Part shown: positions 24,130-36,758 of the stretch, piece by piece
How positions within the stretch are numbered: position 1 is the first letter of the stretch
How the letters are laid out: every line of letters starts with the position of its first letter
Assembly: GCF_000218685.1 (NCBI RefSeq)
Contig: NW_006763294.1
Location: forward strand, 1,591,712-1,655,711
Source: Serpula lacrymans var. lacrymans S7.9
Lineage: Eukaryota; Basidiomycota; Agaricomycetes; Boletales; Serpulaceae
DNA: 64,000 bases
Direction: 5' to 3'
Notes under the pieces: generated by a model
Database searches by the model: none
What the model was told of the DNA's origin: nothing
The model's input: only the letters and a program-made list of their open reading frames with translations
Position numbers and translations under genes: made by a program

Positions 24130-24350
24130 GTACTATGCCTGGACAGCTGTACATAATGGTACATCAGTTGAGAACGGCCTTCCACAGGCTCAAAAAACAA
24201 ATGTTGTTGACCTAGATTTTGGTAGGAGTAAGGATAGATACATATAAAATGATTTGTCAAAAAATTAGGTTAGTGATGCTTGTTTTTTGAGCCCATGGAA
24301 GGCCATTCATTCTCAACTGATGTAATGTTATCAACAGCTGTCCAGAAATA
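24130..24350. repeat. Foldback element (about 65-bp arms)
   Basis: Positions about 24139-24203 (GGACAGCTGTACATAATGG... to ...CTCAAAAAACAAA) are repeated inverted at about 24278-24345. The arms enclose a loop of about 75 bp. It looks like a small MITE; target-site duplication was not established. Confidence 0.55.
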
Positions 24351-24502
24351 ATATATAAAACAAGACTATAACAAAGCCATTGTTATACTAGACATGTCGG
24401 GACTCCGTATATGCAAGCCAGGAACAACGGTGAATCACTAGTAGAGTAGTGACAACTAGCTTTGAAAAAGACAATATCCACGTGTCCATCGCTGCAAATT
24501 AC

Positions 24503-26091
24503 CTACGTGCGACTATATCGAAGCAACGCCTTGCTCCTGAACGTAGCATTGTACTGTAGGAGGTTATTGATATCCCGTACCCAATCATCTTCTTTCCCCG
24601 GACCTACTCCTTCGGTGTGGCGCTCGCTCCCATCCTCGGAAATCGAAGAACGATTGATACAAGGAACAGGAAATGGCGATACTTGAACCGTCACGGAATC
24701 TCCTGGATTCAATACATGAGATACACGCCCGTCCATTGAGACACCTGCCGCCGCACGACTGCGGTCACCAATCTATTGCAATCGATGTGAATCAAAACAA
24801 CTCTGTTAGTTCAGGATGGTAAAAAAAACTAGTGTGAAAACTCACGCGAAGTGTAACGGAAGACGATGAGGGGAAAACGAGTGGGCGAAAAGAGAGGCTT
24901 CTTGGACATATAGGAACAAGAACTACTGCACTTAATGACGGGTGTACAATTGGACCTCCAGCAGACAGGGAATACGCTGTTGAGCCCGTTGGCGTCGAAA
25001 CAATCACGCCGTCAGACTGACAATCAGTTAAGCGTTGATATCGAGCAGGTGATGATGCCCAGATGACGCACCACAGCCTCAGTGAGGTGCTGGCCATCAA
25101 CATATATATCAATAGTGTTAAGATGGGGACTCGAGCCGCGATGGAGGGCTATTTCATTCATAACCTGCCACTCTTTGCCAATACACCCATGAAGATATAT
25201 ACACCTTAGGACAAGGAGAATACATCAAGAAACTCACCATCTTCATCCACTCCTATCTTTCGCCCATCGCCGTCGAAAAATGTGCAGGACAAACGCATAC
25301 GGTTCAGAATGGTAGCCTTCCCTTGAAAGACACTCTCGAGTGCCTTGGCAAAATCATCGATATCTACAAAATAAAGCTGTTATTCTTGCGATCGGAATGG
25401 AATAGAGGGAGTGGCTCACGGAAAGGGAGTAAAAACCCAAGGGTGCCCATAGAAAAACTCAAGACAGGTGGGACAGCCCCAAGACTGAACAAGGATGCAG
25501 CATGCAAGATAGTGCCATCTCCACCAAGCGTCACAACTAGATCAACCTTTTCCGACTGGGAACCTGATGCAAGTTTCATTCACGCGGAAGGTGGTTGCGC
25601 TGCTGACGTACCTGGACGCCACACTTCTGCCCCAGCGGGGATGTCAGGTCTATCCTCAGCGAACACTCTGACCCCTGGATACGATGTCCGTACATGTCTA
25701 CAAAATGGTGGTGTGGGATGTCAGCTCAGCTCTCAAGCGTTGCCCCGCCTCACGGCGAATTGACTCGATTCATTTTACTTACTCAAGAAAGTCATCAATT
25801 GCTTGTATCACAGGTTGAGTCCGTAATTTGTTTACTATGAGGATTGTTTTTGGAGGATGTGAGGATTCGTGTTGAATGCTATCTTCCCGATGGTGAGCAG
25901 TGTATTTCGACCATGATAACGAGCTGCACGAACGCTTGTGTCACCGACGCCGAGGCTAGCGAATTTGGCCTAGACTGGTGGGAGATCGACCTTCGTAAGA
26001 TGAACCAGGTGAAGCGACACGACTGGGGAGAGAAAGCATGTGCTCTCCAAGATAGCCTCGGACTCATACACCGACGCAACGACGATAACAT
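24503..26091 (-). CDS. POS5: NAD(H) kinase, probably mitochondrial
   Basis: The product phosphorylates NAD(H) to NADP(H). On the minus strand these exons join in phase: 25878-25783, 25697-25612, 25563-25420, 25363-25238, 25172-25072, 25016-24846 and 24772-24503. They encode [22 protein letters not shown], the catalytic [79 protein letters not shown] and the C-terminal [22 protein letters not shown]. Introns are 48-85 bp. The 5' end is not settled: an ATG at 26091 opens a frame rich in Arg and Ser ([18 protein letters not shown]) that looks like a mitochondrial presequence, but its junction to the exon at 25878 needs a weak donor. The short N-terminus and possible presequence favour the Pos5 type over cytosolic Utr1. 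Confidence 0.88.
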
Positions 26092-26601
26092 TGAATTTTG
26101 CGTGAGGGATGGTTGTCAAAGATGTACATTGGTGAGAGTTGCCACCGGCACTGAGAATTCAGGTCGCGGCCGGTTCGGACAGTTCTTCCATGACGGTAAT
26201 TTAAAGGATATGTTAGGTCTCTTCAAATCAACTGCTTCACAAACGCCTATTCGTGCTTTGGCTCATTCACTCTGTGAGTTAAATAGCGCGACAAAACGCG
26301 AATAACGATTCATTGGACTTGCTGGTAATCAAAAGTCAGACAGCAGATGAATGCGGCAGCCTTCATGCCTTTGAAGCGCTCTCAAACTGTATACACATAC
26401 AGTGCTAATGAGACGTACAGTCATATAATAGACTTGCTGTGCTTCTCTAAAAACAGACGACGTTTGGCGAGATGCGGTATGTCTGGTGTTCCTTCCATCT
26501 GCCTGTTTGTAAACACGTTGTTTACCGCCATTCTTAATGACTCTTCCCCAAGTAATACATAAATCCTGCAGTGGTATCGACTTTGGCCAAGCGCATTCTC
26601 C
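26092..26601. promoter_or_regulatory. Divergent intergenic region
   Basis: About 0.5 kb separates the NAD kinase 5' end (minus) from the coiled-coil gene start (plus), so both promoters must lie here. A plus frame at 25844-26305 overlaps the NAD kinase exons antisense and has no recognised domain. Confidence 0.4.
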
Positions 26602-27871
26602 GTGACTTCTCCACAGTCTAGGTCGTCTCTCTTCTGTGTCACCAACACCGTTATGTCAGAGCAAAAATTGGCCACACCCCTCCCCACCAATCCTTCGACT
26701 CCTCAACAGCCATCCTTCCAGCTTAACAGGGATGCCCATAATACTTCATCAGGGGGCACCGTAACTCCAAAATCAGCATTCGCGTTCCAGACAAGCTCGA
26801 CGCCTCTTTCTGTGCCGCAGGTCACCAAGTCTATCACGCCTGAACTTCTTGCCGCCAATGAACTAATGGCCAACATGAAGGCGACCTTGACAACACTCGG
26901 CAGAACATTTGACTGCCTTGGCGAGCAAACATACAGAATTTCTGCCCTAGGACCTGCTATTCAGGGCTCACACCAGGTAGCTAACATATGCATCGATTGT
27001 TTTACCATACTTCTCACCCACTTGAAGGTCTCCCTTATTCGTACACAGCTTAATGCACAGCATGAGAGGCAAGAAGCTCGTATGCAAGAGGTGAAGATAT
27101 TGCTTCGTGATGTTCTCAAGGCGCAACTTGCACAGCATCTTAATGCACGCGTCGATACGATGGTGCATGAAAGAATTGAGCGCGAGGTGAAAGAACGAGT
27201 AACGAAACAGGTTTGATATTGTCTTAAGTTTGCAGAATTGTTGTTGACTTAGCACTTCTACCTAAGTTTAGGTTGGGAGTAGCAGACATGATCCGGGAAG
27301 AAATTGTTCAGCATAAGCTTCAAATCCTGCAGGTCCAAACAAATATATATAACTCGTAAGTACATGTACATTACTTACCGTTGTATGTCTCAGTAATGGA
27401 TCTCTTTCCTCCTAGGGAAGCTCGAAGACATAATGCTCTTCTAGGGTCGAACACTGTGCACGAGGCTTTATGCCCTTTGCTTCGACCTTTGCGTGTGACA
27501 ACACTTTCCGACCAGGAACCCAAAGCCACATCTCTGCGTGTGTTGGCTTACGAATTGCCTACACCCTCATCACTTTTCCCGCATAACTTGTCAGCTCTAC
27601 TTGCCCTCAGTTACGAAACAACAAAAGCCCTTGTCTCTGACTATGATCTGGATCACGAGATGTCATTCGATACAAAGGGATCTGAAGGCGGTAGTGAATG
27701 GGAGCACAGAGATATGTATCTGAGCCACTTTATGGCTCACATAGGAGTAAGCACTACACAACTTGTCACCTGCAGGAAACTCATTTAGATCTTCGGAATA
27801 TTGAATAGGTGCCTTTTCAAGTTGTTTCAGCTTCTCCTTCGCATGCATTACTTACAGCCCGGTGGAGATGA
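26602..27871 (+). CDS. Conserved basidiomycete coiled-coil protein, function unknown
   Basis: Exons fit as 26602-26976, 27028-27210, 27267-27355, 27416-27746 and 27809-27871; the first intron (51 bp) keeps the frame, so it could be retained. A second ATG at 26656 (MSEQKLATPLP) is a plausible alternative start. The N-terminus is Ser/Thr/Pro-rich; it is followed by TLGRTFDCLGEQTYRI, then a long charged helix (RTQLNAQHERQEARMQEVKI..., RIEREVKERVTKQ) and NSEARRHNALLGSN; the C-terminus has LSALLALSYETTKALVSDYDL and FMAHIGVPFQ. I recall a similar layout in hypothetical proteins of other Agaricomycetes, but no function is known to me. No damage is visible. Confidence 0.72.
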
Positions 27872-28074
27872 AGGCATATTGTGATAAGTTCTCTTGAATG
27901 TGGAGGAGAAGCGAAGGGCAGGCCCTGACTTAATATTTGTACCAAAACGAAACAGAGGCTGTCATGTGGCGACAAGAACCTTGGTCGTTAAAATGAATTT
28001 TTATATAAGGAAAATCCATGTTATCGTTGGACAATAGGTGCAAATGGTCTGGGGAGAAGGTGAATAACTCGCGA
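27872..28074. other. 3' flank of the coiled-coil gene
   Basis: No gene or repeat seen. Confidence 0.3.
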
Positions 28075-28310
28075 GTCGTTGGACTTGAGGCTGTCGGAAC
28101 TTGATTAGTAGATAGAATCTTAAGTTTTCTAGCTGCCTATGTAGAGAAATAAGCAAGACCTTGAAGCATTGGAATAGCGGAACGAAACCAAAAAGACGAC
28201 ACACATTTTGGGGTGGTTCTGTGGTTTCTGGTCAACAGCACTCCTAGATGAAATCAAGTGTAGCTTGTGGGTAGGATTTGGCTAGGTCATACTAGCTTAG
28301 GCTGTGATAA
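28075..28310 (+). repeat. Dispersed repeat A, copy 2
   Basis: Matches 6096-6330 in the same orientation (see that entry). Flanks differ. Confidence 0.6.
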
Positions 28311-28772
28311 AACTAAGTGAAAGGGCAGAATGCCCAACTACAATAAATGTCAATTTAAGGTAATCTCTATAAAATATAATGTAACATACCTCAGCCACTG
28401 CCTGAGAGGCTATAGAAACAACTGAGGTATTCCTATACTATGTCAGAAATTTCTGAGCAAAGTCACAACTGATTACAACAAGTTGTAATGCCACAACTAG
28501 GCTAGGGTATTGTAATAGTGATGGCAAGAGGCCAAATTGATGCAATGACAGTTACAATGGTGTCACAATTCATGTGTCAAATATTACAATCCCATTATAA
28601 TTACATCTTGTGATATCACTATGTTGGTTATAGCAATGACCATAGCAGCATCATTGCATACAGAAATTGGGGCCGGGCTTATGATATTATCTATATATGA
28701 TAAAGTTTGGTTTGGTTGGAACCTCTGAACCAATTAAAACCATGGGAAATTTGGTAAAATGACTTAAGAGGC

Positions 28773-29414
28773 TGTCATATCCATGCCGGGGGCCATAGTT
28801 CTGGAATTCCAAAAAGGACAGATTCTCAAGTTCAAACCCCTAAATCTTTGGTACTCTTGGAATTACACTCCTCTTGTTCTGCTGCACAGCATAGCCCTGT
28901 ACCCCACCCCCACATGATACTCTGGATATTTGCCTCAATACTTCTGCATTGGACTTCTAGTCCACCATACATTTCCTTCACATGTTCTTGTATTCCTCAT
29001 AAACTCTGTAGTTTAGACTCTATGGTACACTCTCCCCATATATGATTTCCCCTTGCTAGATAATTGTCCGCATGGAACTCTGTACCTACATTACAAGTTA
29101 CTCCTTACAAACTCCCATCCCTCCAATAATATATAAGCCATAGCTCCTGTACCCTATTCCTGCAGTTTGAATATCAATTAATTCCCCTCACCTTTATTCA
29201 AGTCTCCTTCTAAGTTTTTCAGTTCTTCTCCAAAGGACCTTTACTCCACTCCACCTTTTATTCTCTGCTCTCACCCGTTCACTCCAACAAGTTAAGGACT
29301 AAGGTCTGTGGAAGGGCATAGTGCATGAGCTAAGTCAATTCCCATGTACTCCATTCCACTCCCCACCTCATCTCTGCACTCAAAACTCAGCTCCTCCAAA
29401 AGTCACACACCACA
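28773..29414 (+). repeat. LTR-C, near full-length copy
   Basis: Starts TGTCATATCCATGC, the cleanest start in the window, and follows the other copies through the AATATATAAGCC TATA region. The last 15 bp are diverged (CACACACCACA in place of the TTCTGACA end). No target duplication is visible. Confidence 0.78.
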
Positions 29415-29467
29415 GGAATAAAACAGTAGCAAGCAGACCAGCTTGCTTCTAATATGTAACTGGAAGG

Positions 29468-30006
29468 TTGACTCTCAGTTTTTATCTAGCCAAGCTGTTA
29501 TTTTTGTAGCATTTAAACGATCATATTTGTAAACAACTTTACTATATAGTTGTTGATTATTTGTATAAAAAATATGCTAGCTTAATGCTAGTTTAATATT
29601 ATTATTTTAAGTTTTAACTTTAAGTTAGTGATGTTTGTTAGCTTGCTGATACTTAAACCCTAGCCACAAACCAGCCTTTGTTACATTGATGGGTTAATTA
29701 CTAGTATTTTAAGTTTCATCTGTTAGCTTGCTGATACTGAAAAATTTGGCCACAAAATAGTCACATAACAGCAAGTACAACAAAGGCTGTTTTGTAAGTT
29801 AGTGTGACTATTTTGTGACTAGGTTTTTGTGTATCAGCAAGCAAATAGATGTCACAAACTCCACTTAATTGGAATTTAAAATACTGATATTAAACCAACG
29901 TATATTTTATACAAATAATAAGTAATTATTTAGTATAATTATTACAAATATAGTTTTTCAAACACCATACATATAACAGCTTGGTTTTATAGAAGCTAAA
30001 AGTCAA
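29468..30006. mobile_element. MITE-like element with ~200-bp inverted repeats
   Basis: The left arm starts TTGACTCTCAGTTTTTA and the right arm is its imperfect inverse, ending TAAAAGTCAA. Both arms contain CCAAGCTGTTAT, a TTATTTGTATAAA block and TTAGCTTGCTGATAC. The centre has no reading frame. This is the layout of a non-autonomous DNA transposon; superfamily and target duplication are not clear. Confidence 0.6.
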
Positions 30007-30332
30007 TGAATTTGCTGCAAGAAAGTGCTCCACCACAGCAAGTTGTCACAATATTTCAAACTTGGATGCTCCTCAAACCATGCCTTTTTGATCATACCAT
30101 AGAATGGTATTGTTGGTGGTTTTTTGTTAGATGCAGGAGGCCGGCAACATAGTTTTGTGATTAGTCCAAAAAAAGGTGTATTTCATGACAGTGTTTTTGC
30201 CACCATTGATCCTGCACCTTTTTGCAGGTGGTTTTGGCACAGTCAATAAAGCTTCTCCAAATCCTGTGACTTAATTATCTGTCTCCGCTGTCATACATGA
30301 AAATTGTTTCATGTATGAACATAGCATTACAT

Positions 30333-30737
30333 TGTAACAACCAAGAGTTAGTTACTCTGGCACACAACTAGGACCAACTATAGAGATGATAATGAGGGAG
30401 TGGTTACCCTTTAGACTTCAACAAGTTAGTTGTGAGGATACAACAGGAGGACTCGCTGAGGAGTCTCCTTGATCTATATATACTACTACAGGTTTGTTTG
30501 TACATGTGTACTGTACAGTTGATAAAGGCAGTGGCTGATGATGTCATGGGGTTTAGCCCGTGTGACCAGCTCCACTGCGTGAGACTTGTAGCTAAAATAA
30601 GAAGAAGGGCAGTGCAGCGTGAGAAAGAGGAGTTTGAACAAAAGGGAAAGTGCTGCATGGCACAATGTGAGAAAACTACAGTAAAAGGTTAAAGAGGAGA
30701 ATGAAAATTAAAGGTCCGAAAATGTGTTATCGTAACA
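30333..30737 (-). repeat. Solo gypsy LTR (58-kb family), minus orientation
   Basis: A 405 bp copy closely similar to the one at 15383-15799, from TGTAACAACC to ...TCGTAACA. Flanking 5-mers are TACAT and TCCAT, a target duplication with one mismatch. Confidence 0.85.
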
Positions 30738-33700
30738 TCCATGACATATTGTAACTGAATTTCCCACAACATAATCTGCCTTGTTCTTAACAACCAATCA
30801 CTCCGGTTTTTGGAGAGTAGGTGATACTTTCACACCCCTTTCAGTCTGGATATTTTTGGAGGGCTTCCAAATAAGGAAAATTTCCAAAAGTCTTGTTTTA
30901 CTGTAGAACACTGTGCCTGACTGAGTCATATTTTGCTCCACATTTTCAAATTACCTTTCTGTTCTTAGTCTTGAAAAGTCCACTCTAGAATCAACTAGAT
31001 CCCCAATAGATGATTCTGGCCTTTTAAATTCCCTTTAGTTATTTTGGTAATACCATTTGTAATTACCAACTAGGAAAGAGCTCCTATAGCCAAAAGGTAT
31101 ATAAGGAGGCCAACTTTCCATCTAATAAAAAAAGCTTTTACTTAGAAGCAGTCCCCACATAAGTGGACAACCACTCAAAAGCCAACTAGCTTTCACCTAG
31201 AAAGCATACAAGAGGTATTGCCCACCTAGGAAGCTCAGTCATCAAGTCACATCTGTCACAGACAATAGTAGTCCAAGTGTCATTACAGTTTGTGATTATT
31301 TATTATTTACCACAAGTAGCCCTAGTATTCTATAGTTCATCTCAAACTTATATCAGTTATTTATTGATCTGGTTGAAAGCTCATCTACAATCATTCACTG
31401 AAGCATAGTCAAATATTGCTTCAGTGTTCTATCGACCATCAGTGTATCATGGTTTGTCCTTTATCAAGTATAGGACACTATTATCTTTAATTAATTATTA
31501 GTCTCTCAATAAGCAAGGACTATTGTTGTCACACCTAGTGTTGGCTATATCTTGAAGCTAGTCATGTAATACTTCACCCTCACACGTCTACTCACATACT
31601 ATCACTTGACCTTTATATCACCAAGGACATATCTACCATTGTTATATTAGTGTTCCAGAGCACAAGGGCTATTAACATACTCACAACAAAAGGGATAATT
31701 AATTTATACCCCACAAACAAACAATGTTATTACCCGTTGTCCAGCTTAGGTTGTAAACTTCCGATAACCTTAGGATAAAGAAACTTTGGTAGCTATCCCA
31801 TATCAAACACTTTACCAACAAGACACTGCTACTACCAATTGGTTTTAGTCTTTGATGGCATGATGTGTGGCCTGAAATGCATAGAAGCGTGATATACTGT
31901 ATGATTTGTGGTTAGTGACTATGTTTTTATTCTGACAGGGTTGATTACTCATATTTTTGCTTTTTTCTTCTACTTGAGGTATGGCCTTACGTCTCGCTTG
32001 TGTTACCTAGTATAAACCTGATTATTATTTAGCATTTTAGACAAAATGACACTGACTGTTAAGTGTTGTGAACAATGTCTATTGGCAAGTTGTTTGCCCA
32101 TTTTTTCCCCTTCCCCTCCCTCTGTCTTGAGCAGTTTCCACTGTGCGCTAATATTTTTCCAATAGTTTTTCATCACTTGGAGTATTATGTCTTCTTGAAA
32201 TGATCAATCTTCAATTTCTGGTGTAGATTTTGGATCAGTGTGTTTGCTCTATTGATATGTGAGTATGTCTCAAATATGTTTGCACTAAACCAACTGAACT
32301 AGCCTTTTTGTTTGCCAAGATGTAGTCAACCAACTCATTGGTAAAAATATTGTTGACAGTGTGATTGACTTGGTTTCCCCACTAAGGTCCCCATTGACAT
32401 ACCTCATCTTGTTCTAGATACGGTTTACCATTGGGTAGTGACTCCTTAGCAAGTAATTCCAACATGCAATCATTGTTGTTCAACCTACGGTCAATCCCTA
32501 GCATCTCCCACATTATATGTTTGATGGTAGGCTGTATGTTCAATATCAATATAAGCACATATTATAGCTCCCAAAGTGATTAAAGACTACCACATCTTGA
32601 GTTTTGGGTGCTGGTTGGATATATTCTTGTTTACACTTGTAGGTTTTCTAGCCACTTGTTTGTTGAAGGTTCACAGCTGATATGAGTCTGAGACTCTCAG
32701 CGGTGAGTGGTATTAATATTCTGATAGGAAGCATGCTGATTATTATTATAAGGTGTACAGGCAGAATATTCATCGTGCAAATGTGGATCATGGTGATACA
32801 AGAACAGATTAATGGATGGTGCTTGTGAAGAGACACCGCTGCTGTGCAAATGTAGAGTAGATACCATGTAAATTGGCTCTTTTGCAAAGTTAGGAGAGCG
32901 TCCAGGGTGGAACAATTGTGATTGGAGTCTGTGTTCTCTTCATCTGTTGTAAAAACTGATAATTGATGATTGTTGATGTTTTCTGGATAGTTAAATGGCC
33001 CGCTGAACAGATCACAATAGGAATGGGTGAGTTATTGGTTCAATTTCATTTGATGTACTGACAAAATCAAGTCTGGTTTCTGGTTGCATACTTGACAGCA
33101 CACCTTAAGGTATGTACCCTATTCCTGTGTATGTGTAGACTCATTGGCTGCTCCTGCAGCTCTCACAGGACGACATTGAGTAGGCTGGTTAGGGAACATT
33201 GAATTGGCTTGTCAGGTTAGCAAACAGATCCTCTTGAGGTGTACAGTATATCAAGGGGATAAGGAGAATGAAGCAGGTAAAGGATGTGAGGCAACATTAA
33301 ACTATAACAAAAACAAAACCTGTCTCCCACTGCACTTGCAGGGAGTAAGAGGTTCAATGAGCTTGAGGTCAACAGATGCTAGTAATTATAGCAAGTAGAG
33401 GACTTGGGAGTAAACTCAAGGATTTCAGTTGAGGAGTAAAGCGGGTAAATCAAGTAATAAAAAGCTAAAGAACTATACATGAGATGTGCAGGGCTTTTAT
33501 AGCTAACCTTCTGTCCCTCAGACCGAAAGGGGAATAAACGAAAAGTGGTCTGAGGAATAAATCAACCAATAAGAAAAAGGAATAACTATTGTATGACTTT
33601 GAATAATTAATCAGCAGGTGAGAGAGTTGTACTAATAATAGGTGTTGTCACGTATGTTCAGGAACCGTATCCTCATGATAAGGTATGATCCTGACTAAAG

Positions 33701-34875
33701 CGTATCCAGGCACTGATGGGGCTTGGAGCTGGTTGGCAAGATGCTTACTACCAGCCCTTACCTATTGTGCTGGCTGGCTGGGAGTGATACCCAGTCTCTG
33801 ATCTGCAATATAAAGTGGTAACAATGATTGAGAAAGCCTGTGAGGGCTATGAGAAGTAGAATAGCAAATGATACCTCTTGCCCTAGAGCCAAAGGTGTAA
33901 CGGGGAAAACATTCGAAAACCAAGACATAGAGAAAATAATAAATGATCCTTACAAAGGAGGGGGGGGGCTGATTTTATTATTGATTTGACTAGTAGTACA
34001 TTTGTGTCTATCTAGACTTTATTCATACCCTATATGCTTCAAAACTGCATCATATTGTGAGCTAATTAACAGTCAAAACTGGAGGACAGATATTTGACAG
34101 TGACTGTCTCCCAATTCTGGACAGTGGTTAATCAAACTCTTGGGAACAAGAGAGTCAATCACTTCAGACACAAGATAAAGTATAGGATCTGCAACATTCC
34201 ATACCATTTTTTGATTGACATCACATGTCAATCTAAGCTCCAATTGATGTTCTGACAGACTATGAAAACACATTATCACAATGTGGCTATTTGGCCATTT
34301 CTGCAGTGATTCTGGTATATGGTCTGATACTATGGGATAATCCCACAAGGATGGTATCATCCCAGCCTTGCTAGGTCATCTGGGATGATACCATGGAAAA
34401 CAAGCTCTTAGCTTTATGCATTGACACAGATGGTTGAAGCTAAATGCTTATGAAGTGGGGGTGACTGAAGTGCTGCCTTCGGCGGCATCCCTCTTGCTAT
34501 GACCAATTCCCCCTCCCCCCCCTTCCTATACAAAATGCACCAGATCCTTAGGAGTGTAGTCACCCACCTCACCACTTTTTCGCCTCAGATTCAAGGAACT
34601 TGCGAGATTATTGCCTGACGATGAGCCGCTACGATAGGGCATCGTGAGAACAATAAAAGCACAGTCACGCGTGACTCAAATCCACTGTTATGTCAGTCAG
34701 CCAACCGAAAAGCGCCGGCACGACGCCTCATTTCAACTTCAACGTTCAACGTTTCACTTGTCCCGACGAGCAGTCAAACAGACACGTTCACATTTCAGGC
34801 TTGAGCTAGCTTTCGACTCTTCCAAGTTTTACCTGTTATTTTTCGTTGAAGAATCTCTTCTTCTCTTGCTTTACC
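30738..34875. other. 4.1 kb without a supported gene
   Basis: Only short frames (up to about 95 aa) occur, none with a recognised domain. A TATA-like GGTATATAAGG at about 31096 is followed by a purine/pyrimidine pattern like an LTR promoter, but no second copy is in the window. The last 250 bp are the ERV14 upstream region. The stretch is probably old element debris. Confidence 0.4.
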
Positions 34876-35809
34876 ATGGGCGGTGCTGGTGCGTTTTTTC
34901 TCGTCTTTTTCTTACTGGAGGTGATACTCAACGTCTTTGTATCATTTATTCTCCTTTCGACGTACTTTTCGTCGTCTATCGACACCATCTGAATAATATC
35001 GCATCGCTACTTAAAAACCACCCGCCGTTGCTCTACGCCCTCAGGCTGGCTATTCCTCTTCTCGGTCCTTATGGCCGCAGGTCTACTCTTCACGATGGTT
35101 TTCTTTGTAAGTACATCTTGACTATAATCGGCTGTCTACTAATTTTTTCCCTTATCTTTTGGCGTTCCATCCACCTTTTGCTCTGGGAACATTACTTCAC
35201 ACTTCACCGCCATACATCTCAACTTCATGGATTCGTCTTAGATCATAATGTTCTCCGACTTAGAATGCGATTACATTAACCCTATAGACCTATGTAACAA
35301 GCTCAATCAAGTATGTATTCTCTATTTTTATCTATAACTCCCATCCCTCATCATATACATTTACTCCGACTGCTCGTGAAGTTTGTCTTGCCAGAAAACA
35401 TCGCACACGCTTTCCTGACATTTTTGTTTCTAATTTCGGGGCAATGGATTGCGTTCCTTTTGAATTTGCCGTTGGTTGTGTACAATGCAAATAAGTGCGT
35501 CTATCTTCACCTGCATCGTTGACTCCTCTGATTACGATACATTGTGTTTCGTTCCTCTGTGTTTTCTGCATAATTCTATTGGTCTTCGCCAACTAAACAG
35601 AATACGGAACAAAAATCATATGTACGACGCGACCGAAATTTTCCGCACGTTGTCTGGACACAAAAAAGAGAGTTTTATGAAGTTAGGGTTCTATCTCCTC
35701 TCGTTCTTCTACTATCTTTACCGGTACGCTAGTGACTATTTTCTGTGCCATCTTCCGCTGATAATCACATTATAGGATGATCGTGGCCCTCATTTCGGAG
35801 AGCGAGTGA
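34876..35809 (+). CDS. ERV14: Cornichon-family COPII cargo receptor
   Basis: Six exons (34876-34888, 35045-35106, 35242-35310, 35382-35494, 35601-35723, 35776-35809) join in phase to 137 aa, one residue short of yeast Erv14. The protein starts [17 protein letters not shown] and continues with [65 protein letters not shown] and [14 protein letters not shown], all family hallmarks, including the IFRTL motif used for COPII binding. Three to four hydrophobic segments fit an ER membrane protein that loads cargo into ER-to-Golgi vesicles. Exon 1 is only 13 nt and its intron is 156 bp, long for this window. A 211-codon frame at 34644-35279 overlaps the 5' introns and is not real. Confidence 0.95.
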
Positions 35810-36758
35810 TCACCCTGTGCTCTTACCACACAGGGCGAAAGGAGGGGCAAGTTGGATTGTAAGGGGAGGGTAAGTGCTGAAGTGCCCAAGTGACGAAAAT
35901 GAACCGAACGATTCCAATGATCCACATCAGACTACTAGAATGATCTCATGAGCGAAAGGGACGCGTCACGATGCAGCATGTTAGCGGTCAATTTAATTCT
36001 TGTTTATTATATCAACCTTTTCCAACCTCATTTCACCATATCCGATGCGATCCGGCTACAGTGACTAAAAACTAAGCCCATTTTCGTAACTAGGCTTACG
36101 ATTTTTTCCTTCTGTCAGGAAGTTGTGGAGAAGACCTTGGTAGTTGGGTCATTGGTAGGGCTAGTGTGGTTGACTGAGCTGGTTGCGGATTGTTATTGGT
36201 TCACTTTAAATGGTTTCTTCTAGTTGTTCCAAATATTCGTTCTCCACTCCCTTGGACTAGTCGCCATGTATCCAAACGTGTGGGTCATACATGGCATTCT
36301 TATGCAAGGTAGGACACCAAAAATTCAACCTAATCAGTTGCAAGCGTCAATTACTTACGCCCAGTCAAAAGTGACAAGAGGCTGTGAGTGGCAGGTAGAG
36401 GAACCTAGTAGTAGTAAATTTTGCCTTTATAAGCCACTAATTCACAGCCAAAATCTCGACGAGACTCTACGAGAGAGCTATCAATATACAACCAGATCAA
36501 AGGCCTCTAAGAGCCTCTAATTTCAAACTTTCGTAAATAGTTGTCAGTAGAGCTACTTAAAGTCTGCTAGAGACGCTTGAAAATGACTGGATTGCTGGTA
36601 CTAGTAAAAACGAGAGTGTACATCAAAAAAACTAGCTAGCGATGAGAGCTAAGACATGCGGAAAGACAGGGAGGAGATAACATGGTGGATTAATGAACTA
36701 GTTGATAGGTCTCACAGGATATTGGTAGTGTAAAGAGGAAGGAGGGAGAGACACAGTA
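35810..36758. other. ERV14 3' flank and spacer
   Basis: Just after the stop a short inverted repeat (CCCTGTG...CACAGGG at about 35813-35836) could form a hairpin in the 3' UTR. Otherwise no gene or repeat is recognised. Confidence 0.4.

Noticed and set aside
25844..26305. 153-codon plus frame antisense to the NAD kinase 5' part
   Set aside because: It overlaps supported exons on the other strand and has no recognised domain.
34440..34540. Hairpin-like GCTGCCTTCGGCGGCA resembling a small nuclear RNA start
   Set aside because: The following sequence does not match U6 or another spliceosomal RNA that I know.
34644..35279. 211-codon plus frame upstream of ERV14
   Set aside because: It reads through ERV14 intron 1, exon 2 and intron 2 in the wrong frame; the spliced ERV14 model explains the region.
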